This document shows positions 44,329 to 53,732 of a stretch of 64,000 nucleotides of DNA, piece by piece. The stretch comes from Fusobacterium sp. Its GTDB lineage: Bacteria > Cyanobacteriota > Vampirovibrionia > Gastranaerophilales > Gastranaerophilaceae. The position numbers and the translations under genes were made by a program. Below the pieces are notes generated by a model. The model did not search any database. It was not told the origin of the DNA and saw only the letters and a program-made list of their open reading frames with translations. Within the stretch, counting starts at the first letter, position 1; every line of letters starts with the position of its first letter. Location of the stretch: assembly GCA_023662905.1 (NCBI GenBank), contig JAMPIJ010000004.1, forward strand, positions 35,936 through 99,935. The letters run 5' to 3'.

Positions 44329-46716
44329 ATGAAGTACCGATTTTTACAAGAGAACATCACAGCCGAAAGAATCATTGAGGCAAACGCTGAAAACTCAATT
44401 CTTCTCGAAAATAGTAAAGGACAGGTTGGAAAAATTTTAGATTTCCTAACCTCCACAAACTCTGTTCTTCTTGCAACAGGTTTCTTAGGTACCGGCAAAA
44501 CATCTGTTGTAAAAAATTGCCTGAACGCACTTAGCGAAGAAACCGTTCTACTATGGGCAAACTGCTACGAATCAACAAACCTCGACGACATTTTTCTTGA
44601 GTTTTTTGAAGAGTTTAAAAACCTGACCGCACAAGGAAAAATTAAAGTTCCTCAGGCAAAATTTGAAAACTTTTCACAACGTATCAACGCCTATTTTTAC
44701 TCAATCTCAAAACCTATTGTTATTGTCTTGAACTCTTTTCAGGCACTTCTACCTGAAAACGCACAACATATTTTGGACTTCATCGCTCATCTATCCGAAT
44801 TCGCCAAAATTAAGACAATAATAATATCACGCAATTCCATTCAGGATAAACTCACGCCAAGCATAAAATTCGACAAAATAAATTTCAAAGCGCTCGACAA
44901 AGAACTCTTTCAAAAATACCTCACAGCGCACAAAATCCGTATTCACGGCCCTGTGTTTGAAGAATTTTACAAACTCACAAAAGGCTACTATTTTTACACA
45001 ACTTTAGCCCTCAAAATAATGGCCGCAAAAAAAATGTCACCGCTTGATTTAATGACCGCACAGGTAAATAGTTTTCTTTCTCTGAAAGAATATTTATTCA
45101 GAGAATTTCTCTCAATGGTAGATTCTGTTGGCGGCCACCTGCTGAGATTTTTAACCGTTATTAGATATCCTGTTAATATTCGCCTGCTTCAATCGCTGAA
45201 CCTCTACGATGAAGCACGCATTCAAATGTACGCCGCAAACAGCCTCATCGAAATCGAACACGGCAACATTTATCTAAAAGATTACTACAAAGATATCACA
45301 GAGGGCGAAATTCCCGACAACGTACTGGTTAAACTTCACCGTTCCTGCGTAGAACTCTACGAAATGCAGCTTCCACGCAAACCCGAAGAACGCGACCTCT
45401 TGATTTCGCGCAAAACCATCAGACAGGAAATCGAATATCACAAAATTTTCCTGCCTAAAAAAGTCGAACTTTCAAAAAATATCGAAATCTTCAACGCTCA
45501 GGCCATTTTGCCGCAGCCGGAATCCCGAAAAGAAGAAGAAAAGCCGCAACTTCCGCCTCCGCCAAAACCGCAACCAAAAGAACTCAAAGACCTGCTCTTT
45601 GTTTTTGACGAAGCTGAAGAAAACCTGCTGATTACAGATATCGCAAACTCACTAAACGACTTTATGCTTCAAGCGCAAGCACAGGAAGACGCCGAAAACG
45701 AAATGGGAGCCGCAGAACTTCTTAACCTCATTAACGAAGCCGAAAAAGCTTACGATTTTAAACACATAATAACACTCGGCGAAAAACTCTTGTTAAAAAC
45801 TGACAACAAAGAACTTCAAGCACTTGCAAACAACAAAATTGCACACGCCTACACCGGCCTCACAGACGCCTACAATGCGCAAAAACACTTTACAACGGCT
45901 AAAAATCTTTACACCGAATTAAACAACACCGCGCAAGCACTCGAAAACGAATTCTACATCGCAAAGATGAATTACCTGATGTTCAAACGCGCTCAGGCTA
46001 AAGAAATTCTGCTGCAATTAGACAAACAAGCGGACAAATCCCTACAAATCAAATCAAGCCTGCTCCTCTTCGACATCTTTATGGAAGAGGGCGACGAAGA
46101 GGACGCGTTCGAAACCTGCAAAACTGCGATGAAATTAATCAACAAATCAGAAAATCCAAAAACCATCTGCGAACTTCTGTTCAAATGCGGTCTAATCTTA
46201 GAAGCCCGCGGTAACACCTACCGCGCGATAGAAGCCTACGAAAAAGCGCTTAAATTCAACGAAAACATAGAAATCAATCACTTCCTGCCGCAGATCTATT
46301 CAAACCTCACAACACTTTACGCAGAAACCGACAATCTTGCACTTGCCGGCGAATACGCTCAAAAAACGCTCACTACAGCATCGACACCGGAAGAACTTTA
46401 CACGGCCAACATAAAACTTGCACAGCTTAAACCGGAAAACGCCGAACAACACTACGAAACCGCCCTGAAATATGCAAAAGAGCTTCAGGACAACTTCTAT
46501 AGAACTTCGGCATTAATGGCTTACGGCGACTTCTTATACGGTAAAACCCGAATACTAGAAGCGTTAGAAAAATATTTCACCGCACACAAATTTGCAAAAA
46601 ATAATCTTATCAAAGAAAACATGACAAACATTGAACGCAGAATTTTAGACGTAAAATACCGCGTGACAGAAGAAATTTTTAACAGGAAAGCAAAAGAATT
46701 TAACTATGAACAATAA
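44329..46716 (+). CDS. STAND-like P-loop ATPase with C-terminal TPR array
   Basis: The 795-residue protein has Walker A GFLGTGKTS at residues 51-58, followed by an AAA/STAND-type NTPase domain (IVIVLNSFQALLP as a likely Walker B region). A proline-rich linker lies near 400-420 (PPPPKPQ). The C-terminal half is helical TPR (AIEAYEKALKFNENIE, HYETALKYAKELQDNFY). The layout resembles MalT/AfsR-like or defence-type STAND proteins, but there is no visible DNA-binding domain. It overlaps rsmG by 11 bases, so co-expression is likely. The function is unknown. Confidence 0.7.
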   Translation: MKYRFLQENITAERIIEANAENSILLENSKGQVGKILDFLTSTNSVLLATGFLGTGKTSVVKNCLNALSEETVLLWANCYESTNLDDIFLEFFEEFKNLTAQGKIKVPQAKFENFSQRINAYFYSISKPIVIVLNSFQALLPENAQHILDFIAHLSEFAKIKTIIISRNSIQDKLTPSIKFDKINFKALDKELFQKYLTAHKIRIHGPVFEEFYKLTKGYYFYTTLALKIMAAKKMSPLDLMTAQVNSFLSLKEYLFREFLSMVDSVGGHLLRFLTVIRYPVNIRLLQSLNLYDEARIQMYAANSLIEIEHGNIYLKDYYKDITEGEIPDNVLVKLHRSCVELYEMQLPRKPEERDLLISRKTIRQEIEYHKIFLPKKVELSKNIEIFNAQAILPQPESRKEEEKPQLPPPPKPQPKELKDLLFVFDEAEENLLITDIANSLNDFMLQAQAQEDAENEMGAAELLNLINEAEKAYDFKHIITLGEKLLLKTDNKELQALANNKIAHAYTGLTDAYNAQKHFTTAKNLYTELNNTAQALENEFYIAKMNYLMFKRAQAKEILLQLDKQADKSLQIKSSLLLFDIFMEEGDEEDAFETCKTAMKLINKSENPKTICELLFKCGLILEARGNTYRAIEAYEKALKFNENIEINHFLPQIYSNLTTLYAETDNLALAGEYAQKTLTTASTPEELYTANIKLAQLKPENAEQHYETALKYAKELQDNFYRTSALMAYGDFLYGKTRILEALEKYFTAHKFAKNNLIKENMTNIERRILDVKYRVTEEIFNRKAKEFNYEQ

Positions 46717-47305
46717 ACAAAACTACGAACATTATATGGCACGCTTTTTGGAAGAAAACGCGAAAATAAACCTCATCTCAAAAAACGAAGAAAAATTTTT
46801 ATGGGAAAAACACGTATACGACAGCCTCTCGCTGGAATTATTTTTCGATAAGTTTGGTGTTGAACCTGCAGGGAAAACACTTCTTGATATCGGCACAGGC
46901 GGCGGGTTTCCGGCGGTTCCTGTGGCTATAAAATATCCAATGTTAAAGGTGACAGCACTCGATAGTATCCGAAAGAAACTGACTGCAATCGAGAATATTT
47001 CCCGTGATATGGGCGTTTCGAACCTTGAAACGCATTGCGAACGTGCAGAAAATTTTACAGAAAAATATGATTTTATCACCTCACGCGCGGTTGCGACACT
47101 GGATAAAATCAGTGCTTATGCCTTGCCATTGCTGAAAAAAGGCGGCTATTTTATCGCATATAAATCCAAAAAGGTTCAGGAAGAGATTGACGGTGCTAAT
47201 CCGGTGCTTAAGCGTTTAGGTGGTGAAATTATTGATATAATCGAATACCGCCTGCCGCTAGAAGAAATCTACGAACGCAATCTAGTTATAATAAAAAAGA
47301 AATAA
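46706..47305 (+). CDS. rsmG: 16S rRNA (guanine527-N7)-methyltransferase
   Basis: RsmG (GidB) methylates G527 of 16S rRNA using SAM. The SAM-binding motif LLDIGTGGGFPAVPVAI is clear, followed by VTALDSIRKKLTAIENI and the SRAVATLDKISAYALPLL block typical of GidB. The length of 199 is normal. It overlaps the end of the ATPase-TPR gene by 11 bases. Confidence 0.95.
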   Translation: MNNKQNYEHYMARFLEENAKINLISKNEEKFLWEKHVYDSLSLELFFDKFGVEPAGKTLLDIGTGGGFPAVPVAIKYPMLKVTALDSIRKKLTAIENISRDMGVSNLETHCERAENFTEKYDFITSRAVATLDKISAYALPLLKKGGYFIAYKSKKVQEEIDGANPVLKRLGGEIIDIIEYRLPLEEIYERNLVIIKKK

Positions 47306-47334
47306 GATTTTATTGCAAAATACTAGCCAAATGG

Positions 47335-47374
47335 CTATTGTATTCTTTTATTTATAATATAGGCTATACAATAG
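47335..47374. promoter_or_regulatory. Inverted repeat flanking a -10 box, candidate operator
   Basis: CTATTGTAT (47335-47343) and ATACAATAG (47366-47374) are perfect 9-bp arms around TATAAT (47353-47358). A second short palindrome TAGCCA-AA-TGGCTA (47324-47337) overlaps the left arm. It precedes the exported-protein gene at 47393. Confidence 0.45.
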
Positions 47375-47392
47375 GAATTAAGAGGGGGTAAT

Positions 47393-47869
47393 ATGAAAAA
47401 AATAATTGCAGTTTTATTATTATGTTTATTAACACACACGCAAGCTTACGCAGCATACATACCACAAGGAACAGCCGTTATAGTACAACCGCAACGCGAA
47501 ATTGATGCTGATGATGTAAAGATTGGAAATACCGTAAAATTTTCAGTTGTACAACCTGTAAAAGTTAATAAACAAGTTATAATAAAATCCGGTACAGAAG
47601 TCACCGCACAAATTATTAGAAAAAAGAACAATTTTATTTTGGGAATTCCTGGTGAATTAGAACTTGGCAATTTTCAAATCTACAATTCTGACAGCAATAT
47701 TATTAATTTACGCGGAAACATTATTGATAAAGGTGAGGGGAAATATTGGGCTCATATTGGTTGGTTCTTCTTATTCCCAATATTATTTGTCAAAGGTAAC
47801 GACGCAAAGATTCCAGTAAACATTCAACACACGCTGTATACACTTGAAGATGTAAACATTGATTTGTAA
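47393..47869 (+). CDS. Exported hypothetical protein
   Basis: The 158-residue protein has signal peptide MKKIIAVLLLCLLTHTQAYA. The mature part is beta-rich, with a segment (IIKSGTEVTAQIIRKKNNF) resembling small periplasmic beta-barrel or SH3-like domains that bind peptidoglycan. No firm family. The ribosome site is AGAGGGGG. It is followed by a long terminator hairpin. Confidence 0.65.
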   Translation: MKKIIAVLLLCLLTHTQAYAAYIPQGTAVIVQPQREIDADDVKIGNTVKFSVVQPVKVNKQVIIKSGTEVTAQIIRKKNNFILGIPGELELGNFQIYNSDSNIINLRGNIIDKGEGKYWAHIGWFFLFPILFVKGNDAKIPVNIQHTLYTLEDVNIDL

Positions 47870-47873
47870 AGCT

Positions 47874-47914
47874 ATTGAAACGGGGATAAGTAAATAAATT
47901 ATCCCCGTTTCAAT
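47874..47914 (+). terminator. Long perfect hairpin after the exported protein gene
   Basis: ATTGAAACGGGGATAA (47874-47889) pairs perfectly over 16 bp with 47899-47914 around a 9-base AT loop. It lies 5 bases after the stop. It is unusually long for a terminator and lacks a long T-run. Confidence 0.7.
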
Positions 47915-47974
47915 AAATAACCTGCTTGCATTTTTTAATTTTTGATGATATATTGAGGGATGTAAACTGAATAC

Positions 47975-48046
<72 letters not shown>

Positions 48047-48048
48047 TA

Positions 48049-48078
48049 AAAAAAGAGGCTTTAAAAGCCTCTTTTTTA
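48049..48078. terminator. Intrinsic terminator shared by the tRNA and the MerR gene
   Basis: GAGGCTT (48055-48061) pairs with AAGCCTC (48065-48071), flanked by A-run and T-run. The MerR stop is at 48076, so the hairpin is bidirectional. Confidence 0.88.
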
Positions 48079-48495
48079 TACCGCTTGTTCAGTTTCTATA
48101 TCTTTTTTATTCATTGGGTTCCAAGTATCTTCAAGATTATTTTTTATCAGATTCTCGTAAAACTTTTCTTTAAAATCCAAAAGTTCCAATTGACGCTGCA
48201 ATTCTTTCATCTGCTCCAATGCCTTTTCTTTTGTCGCCAGAATAATCCCGTAGCGTTCCTTTATCGTTGAATCCCCCGCGATACACAAATCAATATAACG
48301 TTTTATGGCCTTGTTTTCTGTCCCTACAGAACGGAGGCATTTCACAATCCGAACCCAGTCCAAATCATTTTCCGAAAATTGCCGGATATTATTTTCATTG
48401 CGTTGGACAAACGGAAAAAATCCACTCTTTGCCCAAAATCTTAGCGTATGTTCGGAAACTTCCATTTTCTCTGCAACTTCTTTTACAGTGTACAT
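48076..48495 (-). CDS. MerR-family transcriptional regulator
   Basis: I start at ATG 48493-48495 (MYTVKEVAEKMEVSEHTLRF), preceded by GGAGG, giving 139 residues. The N-terminal winged helix-turn-helix is canonical for MerR, with FWAKSGFFPFVQRNENNIR as the wing. A coiled-coil dimerisation helix follows. No cysteine metal-binding C-terminal motif is visible, so it is not an obvious metal sensor. It is divergent from the CheR-like gene and could control it. Confidence 0.85.
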   Translation of the reverse strand: MYTVKEVAEKMEVSEHTLRFWAKSGFFPFVQRNENNIRQFSENDLDWVRIVKCLRSVGTENKAIKRYIDLCIAGDSTIKERYGIILATKEKALEQMKELQRQLELLDFKEKFYENLIKNNLEDTWNPMNKKDIETEQAV

Positions 48496-48554
48496 AAATA
48501 TACCTCCTGAAAAAATATTAACATAAATCATTTTCACTAGCAAAAAATTTTCTG

Positions 48555-48568
48555 CCTGTACGTTCAGG
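48555..48568. promoter_or_regulatory. Imperfect palindrome between the MerR gene and the CheR-like gene
   Basis: CCTGTACGTTCAGG (12 of 14 symmetric positions) lies 4 bases before the CheR-like ATG in the divergent intergenic region. It may be a MerR operator half, though MerR sites usually span a promoter spacer. Confidence 0.3.
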
Positions 48569-48572
48569 TAAT

Positions 48573-49331
48573 ATGCAAGTTTCTTCGATTCGATATTCAC
48601 CCAATTATTATACACAACAACCGTCTTTCAAAAGTAACGAAAACGCGTTCTTAAATAAGGCCGGAGAAGTTGTAAATAAAACCGTTACGTATATGTTCCG
48701 CAACGATATCGAATGGGATGCATTCGTAAGATTGATTGGCCACAAGTATAATAACGCGGAGAAAATTAACATTACAAATTATGCGTGTTCAGACGGTTCT
48801 GAACCATATACACTCGCGATGTCAATATTAGAAGAAATGCCTGATATCGCCCCAAAAACTTTCCCTATAATAGCAAAAGATAAATTTCAACATGTGCTTG
48901 ATTATGCTCAAAGCGGGATATGTAATATTTATCAGTCAGATCTTTACGCAATAAATTATTTCACAAAAAACAAATTCAACACCTATTTTCAGGCAGTCCC
49001 TGCGACACTTGTGGATTGTTTTATGGGAGTCAAGCCTAAGGAACCATTACAGAATAAAGTTATATTCAAGCAGGCCGACATTTTAGAAGATTTAAAAAAG
49101 CTGCCAGATGAAAACAACGTTATTCTATGTCGTAATTTCTGGGTGTATTTAGGCAAAGAGAATTATCATCCGCTTGCGGAAATGCTTTATGAAAAAACAA
49201 AAAATAACGGACTTATTGCAATAGGCTCGCTTGAAAACGGCCATGGAATCCCGCAAATTTTAAACCAACACGGATTCAGAGAAACCTGGGTTAATAATGT
49301 TTATGAGCCGGTAAAAAAAATGACGGTCTAA
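48573..49331 (+). CDS. CheR-like SAM-dependent methyltransferase
   Basis: The 252-residue protein begins with a polar leader (MQVSSIRYSPNYY, FKSNEN) seen on other lineage-specific proteins. The rest matches the CheR fold: NYACSDGSEPYTLAMSIL (SAM motif I, in place of SAGCSTGEEPYSLAM), then ADILEDLKK and NVILCRNFWVYLG, the counterpart of CheR FDLIFCRNVLIYF. No chemotaxis gene is adjacent. The substrate is unknown; a methyl-accepting-type target is only one possibility. It is divergent from a MerR regulator. Confidence 0.75.
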   Translation: MQVSSIRYSPNYYTQQPSFKSNENAFLNKAGEVVNKTVTYMFRNDIEWDAFVRLIGHKYNNAEKINITNYACSDGSEPYTLAMSILEEMPDIAPKTFPIIAKDKFQHVLDYAQSGICNIYQSDLYAINYFTKNKFNTYFQAVPATLVDCFMGVKPKEPLQNKVIFKQADILEDLKKLPDENNVILCRNFWVYLGKENYHPLAEMLYEKTKNNGLIAIGSLENGHGIPQILNQHGFRETWVNNVYEPVKKMTV

Positions 49332-49340
49332 CGACCGCCA
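49324..49340. terminator. Short bidirectional hairpin between CheR-like gene and secF
   Basis: CGGTC (49324-49328) pairs with GACCG (49333-49337) around TAAC that contains the CheR-like stop, followed by CCATTTT. Confidence 0.55.
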
Positions 49341-49354
49341 TTTTAATTATTTGC

Positions 49355-50317
49355 TTAAGCAACTTTTTTCTTATCGTTCCAGAACTCGATGAGCATTGAG
49401 CAGAAGAAGATACTTGAATAAGTACCGATTGCGATACCAAGAATCATCGCGAGAACGAAGTCTTTAGTTGTTACACCGCCGAAGAAGTAGAGCGCCAAGA
49501 GTGTAATCAATGTTGTCAAAGAAGTGTTAATACTTCTTGCCAAAGTTTGGTTAACTGACGCGTCAACGATTTCGCCGAATGTCATTTTCTTAGAGTAGTA
49601 TCTCAGATTTTCACGGATTCTGTCGAACGTAACGATTGTATCGTGGACAGAGAAACCGATTACGGTCAGAACTGCGGTGATAAATAAGCCGTCGATTTGT
49701 ACGTTAAACAGCAAGCCGAGGATTGAGAACACACCGACAACAAAAAGAACGTCGTGTGCAACCCCAAGAATAGCTGCAAGCGCGTAATCAAATCTAAATC
49801 TTACAGATAAGTACGCGACTATTCCTAAGAACGCCAACGTCAAAACGATTAAAGAGTTTTTGAACAACTCTTTACCCAGAGTAGGGCCGACAGAACTTAC
49901 TGAAATCAATTCAGAGTTAGGGAATTCAGACTGCATAACAGTTGTGATTTTGTCCAAATCCTGAGAATCTTTATCGATGAATTTTGTTCTAATAGAAACA
50001 ATTGTTTCAACGTTTTTGTTTTCAGGGGTTGGGGTTACGCTCAAAATCTGAATATAAGGATTTTCGATATCAGCCTCGTCAAGGTTATGACGGAGGGTTG
50101 CGAGTTGATCTTTATCGTCAATTCTAACCTTTTGCGGAACCGCGAATTGTGAAATAGTACCGCCGGTGTAGTCGATACCGACTTTTAAAGGTGCGTGGTT
50201 TGGATAAGTTGCCATTGAATAAATCATCGCAACAATCCCTGGTAATAATAGCAATGCGGATAAAATCATCCACAGCCATCTATATTTTACTACGTGAACT
50301 AAATGTTTATTACTCAT
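49355..50317 (-). CDS. secF: Protein translocase subunit SecF
   Basis: SecF works with SecD to pull exported proteins through SecYEG using the proton gradient. The 320-residue product has an N-terminal TM helix, a periplasmic loop (VGIDYTGGTISQF near the start), and five further TM helices. The RND-type motif LTVIGFSVHDTIVTFDRIREN is present, as is the C-terminal TLITLLALYFFGG. It follows secD on the same strand (12 bases). Confidence 0.95.
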   Translation of the reverse strand: MSNKHLVHVVKYRWLWMILSALLLLPGIVAMIYSMATYPNHAPLKVGIDYTGGTISQFAVPQKVRIDDKDQLATLRHNLDEADIENPYIQILSVTPTPENKNVETIVSIRTKFIDKDSQDLDKITTVMQSEFPNSELISVSSVGPTLGKELFKNSLIVLTLAFLGIVAYLSVRFRFDYALAAILGVAHDVLFVVGVFSILGLLFNVQIDGLFITAVLTVIGFSVHDTIVTFDRIRENLRYYSKKMTFGEIVDASVNQTLARSINTSLTTLITLLALYFFGGVTTKDFVLAMILGIAIGTYSSIFFCSMLIEFWNDKKKVA

Positions 50318-50329
50318 TTTTATTTCTCC

Positions 50330-51637
50330 TTAATCCAAAATACCGAAACGAGCTTTTTCACGCTTAGTTTCACTAGCAGTATAAGCCGAATCAATTTCAT
50401 CTTTGCGTAAACCGAACATTTGCGGATATTTCAATTCGCCGGTACCAAAAATCAAGTGCATAAAGTTTTTGGTGATCGTGATTGCACTGAACATAGAAAC
50501 CATTACACCGAGTGCAAGAGTTAAAGCGAAACCTTTAACGATGCTTGTTCCCCAGAAATAGAGGATTGCGCAGGTAATGATTGTAGTCATGTTTGAGTCA
50601 AAAATACTTGTGAACGCTCTGTCAAATCCTGAATTAATAGCAGTGTAAAGGTTTCTACCTGCGCGGAGTTCTTCTTTAGTACGTTCAAAAATCAAGATGT
50701 TTGCGTCAACCGCCATACCGATACTCAGGATGAAACCAGCGATTCCGGCAAGGGTCAGGGTTACAGGGATTGTAACGAACAACGCGAAAAGGATTAAGCT
50801 GTAAATAATCAATGCGATGTTAGCAATCATGCCAGGAACTCTATAGTAAGCAAGCATAAAGAGCATTACAAGGCCTAAACCGAGAAGTCCTGCGAATTTA
50901 GATTTTTCTAAACTGTCTGCACCGAGCGTCGGGCCTACAATGTTTTCTTCAACGATTTCAGCCGGAACAGGAAGTGCGCCTGCGTTAAGAAGTTTTACCA
51001 TTCTGTCAGCTTCTTCGTATGCAAAACCGTCGCTGCCTGAAATTTGAGCGCGGCCGAGTAAAATCGGTTCTCTGATTACAGGCGCTGACTGCAGGTCGCC
51101 GCCAAAGAAAATTGCCATTTGCTTTCCAACCAAATCAGTTGTCAATTGAGCGAATTTCTTAGTACCCTCTGCGTTAAACTCTAAATCTACGACCCATTTT
51201 CCGGCACTGTCTGTTGAAAGAATTGATTTTGATAAATCTTTTCCGGTCAAGCCTGTAGCTTCCCAAATCTGGTTGCCGTTTTTATCGACACCGTTTTCTT
51301 TTTTAAATTCTAATTCTGCGGTATCGCCGATGAACGCTTTTGCTTCTTTCAAGTCAGAAACGTTAGGAATTTCAACAAGCAAACGTTTTTCGCCGACCTG
51401 TTGAACAACGGTTTCAGCAACACCGAGTTTATTAACCCTGTTTTCGATAGCGAATTTCAATCTATCCATCACATCAGGAGTAATTTTCGCCAGAGTGTCA
51501 GTCGTTTTTGCCTCAAGAGTAAGACGGGAGCCTCCGATTAAATCCAGCCCGAGTTTTGGCGGATTCAAACAGATTACGACAATCGAAGCGATTGTTATCG
51601 CCACAATTACCCAGAACATAATCAATTTGTTTTTCAC
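50330..51637 (-). CDS. secD: Protein translocase subunit SecD
   Basis: This is the partner of SecF. The 435-residue protein has an N-terminal TM and PKLGLDLIGGSRLTLEA, a periplasmic P1 domain (NRVNKLGVAETVVQQVG), and the P1-to-TM motif INSGFDRAFTSIFDSNMTTII. The intramembrane conserved block FILSIGMAVDANILIFERTKEE carries the proton-path aspartate. The length is at the short end, as usual for non-proteobacterial SecD. Confidence 0.95.
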   Translation of the reverse strand: MKNKLIMFWVIVAITIASIVVICLNPPKLGLDLIGGSRLTLEAKTTDTLAKITPDVMDRLKFAIENRVNKLGVAETVVQQVGEKRLLVEIPNVSDLKEAKAFIGDTAELEFKKENGVDKNGNQIWEATGLTGKDLSKSILSTDSAGKWVVDLEFNAEGTKKFAQLTTDLVGKQMAIFFGGDLQSAPVIREPILLGRAQISGSDGFAYEEADRMVKLLNAGALPVPAEIVEENIVGPTLGADSLEKSKFAGLLGLGLVMLFMLAYYRVPGMIANIALIIYSLILFALFVTIPVTLTLAGIAGFILSIGMAVDANILIFERTKEELRAGRNLYTAINSGFDRAFTSIFDSNMTTIITCAILYFWGTSIVKGFALTLALGVMVSMFSAITITKNFMHLIFGTGELKYPQMFGLRKDEIDSAYTASETKREKARFGILD

Positions 51638-51704
51638 TTTTTTATTCCTCTTTTACTAATAATTTTTAATCATATTTGTGCGAATTTCGCTATAACCCAA
51701 CCGA

Positions 51705-52610
51705 CTATACCTCAAACGCACAAAAAGTTTCGTCAATCACCTTGAACAATTCAGCTTTAGCGTCTGCAGAAAGTTCAACAAGTGGACGTCTGACATATTC
51801 TTCAATAAGTCCTTTATGCGCAAGAACCGCTTTTACAGGAATAGGGTTCGGCGCCATAAATAATTTTCTAAATGCAGGGAAAAGTTTTTTATGCGTATTC
51901 AACGCAGCACTAAAATTACCTGTTTTATAATTTCTAATCATAGACTGCATTTCTTTACCAAAAATATGCGATGCAACAGAAATAACACCTTTTGCGCCAA
52001 GCGCCATCATCGGAAGCGTCAAACTGTCATCGCCGGAATAGATAACAAAATCTTCCGGACAAAGGCATTTCATCTCAGTTACTGCGTCCATATCACCGCA
52101 GCTTTGTTTAATAGCAACGATGTTAGAATATTTTTTTGCAAGCGTTGCAACGGTTTCAGGCAGCATATTCACACCTGTACGCCCCGGAATATTGTACAAA
52201 ATAATCGGCAAATCAGTACTTTCTGCAACGGCAGAAAAATGTTCAATCATACCTTGCTGATTTGGTTTGTTATAGTAAGGAACGACAGATAAAAGCGCGT
52301 CAACATTTTCTTTTTCCGCTAATTTAGCAGTTCTGCAAGCGGTTTCGGTGCAGTTTGAACTTGCGTTCATAACAACTTTACATCCGCCTTCAACAGCAAC
52401 ACGTTTAACAGTACTTAAAAGTTCGATTTCTTCTTCGTGGGTCAAAGTCGGGCTTTCACCGGTAGTTCCCGCGATAAGAATAGCGTCAGAACCATTATTC
52501 ATCAAGTGCTTAGCCAAAGATTCTGCTTTAGCGTAATCAATTTCTCTTTTAGCGTTAAACGGCGTTACCATAGCGGTTATAATTTCGCCTGCATCGTATC
52601 TGTATCCCAT
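51705..52610 (-). CDS. dapA: 4-hydroxy-tetrahydrodipicolinate synthase
   Basis: DapA condenses pyruvate with aspartate semialdehyde on the lysine/meso-DAP route. Signature pieces: GEIITAMVTPFN, GTTGESPTLTHEE, VVPYYNKPNQQGM and YNIPGRTGVN (active-site tyrosine), and the Schiff-base lysine in VAIKQSCGD. I start at ATG 52610 (MGYRYDAGE), preceded by GAGGT. The upstream ATG at 52634 falls in a small CCGCC/GGCGG hairpin (52624-52639). About 301 residues. Confidence 0.95.
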   Translation of the reverse strand: MGYRYDAGEIITAMVTPFNAKREIDYAKAESLAKHLMNNGSDAILIAGTTGESPTLTHEEEIELLSTVKRVAVEGGCKVVMNASSNCTETACRTAKLAEKENVDALLSVVPYYNKPNQQGMIEHFSAVAESTDLPIILYNIPGRTGVNMLPETVATLAKKYSNIVAIKQSCGDMDAVTEMKCLCPEDFVIYSGDDSLTLPMMALGAKGVISVASHIFGKEMQSMIRNYKTGNFSAALNTHKKLFPAFRKLFMAPNPIPVKAVLAHKGLIEEYVRRPLVELSADAKAELFKVIDETFCAFEV

Positions 52611-52623
52611 AAAATACCTCTTT

Positions 52624-52639
52624 CCGCCTGTCAAGGCGG
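52624..52639 (-). promoter_or_regulatory. Hairpin in the dapA leader
   Basis: CCGCC (52624-52628) and GGCGG (52635-52639) form a short stem just ahead of the dapA ribosome site. It may affect translation or be incidental. Confidence 0.3.
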
Positions 52640-52741
52640 CCTCCTAATTAGACAACGGTAAAACGTCATCAATATCCCTATATACGATAACATTATACGA
52701 CAAAAGCAGTATTATAGCCTAAATTATTAAGAAGCATTAAT

Positions 52742-53593
52742 CTACGAGAACATTTTTCTCATTCTTGAGAACATTGAAATCAAGTCTTCTTTGTAATAGT
52801 TTCCGTTCAAGACGATGTCAACGTGTTCTTTGTGCGGTTGAATATGAAGCTCTGCGGACGCAGTCATATATTTCCACATTTGAAGCGCTTCTTCCTTAGA
52901 CTTGTTACGGCTTGCCGCACGCTCAATGTGACGCGCCTTGCGGGTCGCTTCGTCCAAATCAACATAAATCGTCACATCAAACTTTTTATCCAAACCGTTC
53001 CACATTGAAGCAATACCTTCAACAAGAACAACTTTTGCACTCTTGACAGGAGTTTGTTTTTTAATACATACACCGTTGCTTAAATTCATTTTAGGAATAC
53101 AAATTTCTTTGCCGTGTGAAATATCATCAAGAGATTTTTCAAGTTCTTCCAAATCGAAAGCGCTTGGCCCCTCAAGGTCTACACCGGCTGCAAGAGCGTT
53201 TCCGTAATTTCCGTATTTTTCATAGTAGCAGGAAATATCTTGATAAAAGTTATCACAGCTGATAAACGAGCATTCAACGCCCATATCAAGGATAAACTGT
53301 TTTAAATTCTGCGTAAAACAAGACTTACCGCTTGCGCTCTCACCTGTAATCGCAATCATAATCGGCCTATCCTGTTTCAATAATCTTTGCATTTTATAGA
53401 AAAAATCCGATTTCAAAGAAACGAAAACCGGATTTTCAAGTAAATTATTATAATTTAAAAGAGATTTCATATCTTCATGTTTTCTGAACATTTCAAGAGG
53501 TAAAACATGAGAGATAGGCTCTTCGACTTTATGTAATGCTTTTTCAGCCGATAACATACTAACTTTTTCCATAATAGATTTTTCAACCGCCAT
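52742..53593 (-). CDS. Uridine kinase-like P-loop protein (paralog 2)
   Basis: The 283-residue protein has Walker A AITGESASGKSCF near residue 80 and uridine-kinase-like pieces (FISCDNFYQDIS, PSAFDLEELEKSL, VVLVEGIASMWNG). Like paralog 1 at 26014 it carries 70-80 extra N-terminal residues, here predicted helical. The two differ enough to suggest distinct substrates. It lies about 130 bases beyond the dapA start on the same strand. Confidence 0.75.
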   Translation of the reverse strand: MAVEKSIMEKVSMLSAEKALHKVEEPISHVLPLEMFRKHEDMKSLLNYNNLLENPVFVSLKSDFFYKMQRLLKQDRPIMIAITGESASGKSCFTQNLKQFILDMGVECSFISCDNFYQDISCYYEKYGNYGNALAAGVDLEGPSAFDLEELEKSLDDISHGKEICIPKMNLSNGVCIKKQTPVKSAKVVLVEGIASMWNGLDKKFDVTIYVDLDEATRKARHIERAASRNKSKEEALQMWKYMTASAELHIQPHKEHVDIVLNGNYYKEDLISMFSRMRKMFS

Positions 53594-53680
53594 ATATTAT
53601 TCCTTTTTTCCATTATATCAAAAACACCTAAAAAAATTTATTGCGTGGCAAATATATTAAAAATTGTAACATTTTCACCC

Positions 53681-53708
53681 TTTAACTTTTTATAAAATAT
53701 GTTATAAT
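53681..53708 (+). promoter_or_regulatory. Candidate promoter of the FlhA-C-like gene
   Basis: TTTAAC (53681-53686), 16-base spacer, TATAAT (53703-53708). The ribosome site AAAGGGAG and ATG at 53733 follow. Confidence 0.5.
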
Positions 53709-53732
53709 GATAATAAAGGGAGTCAATAAAAT

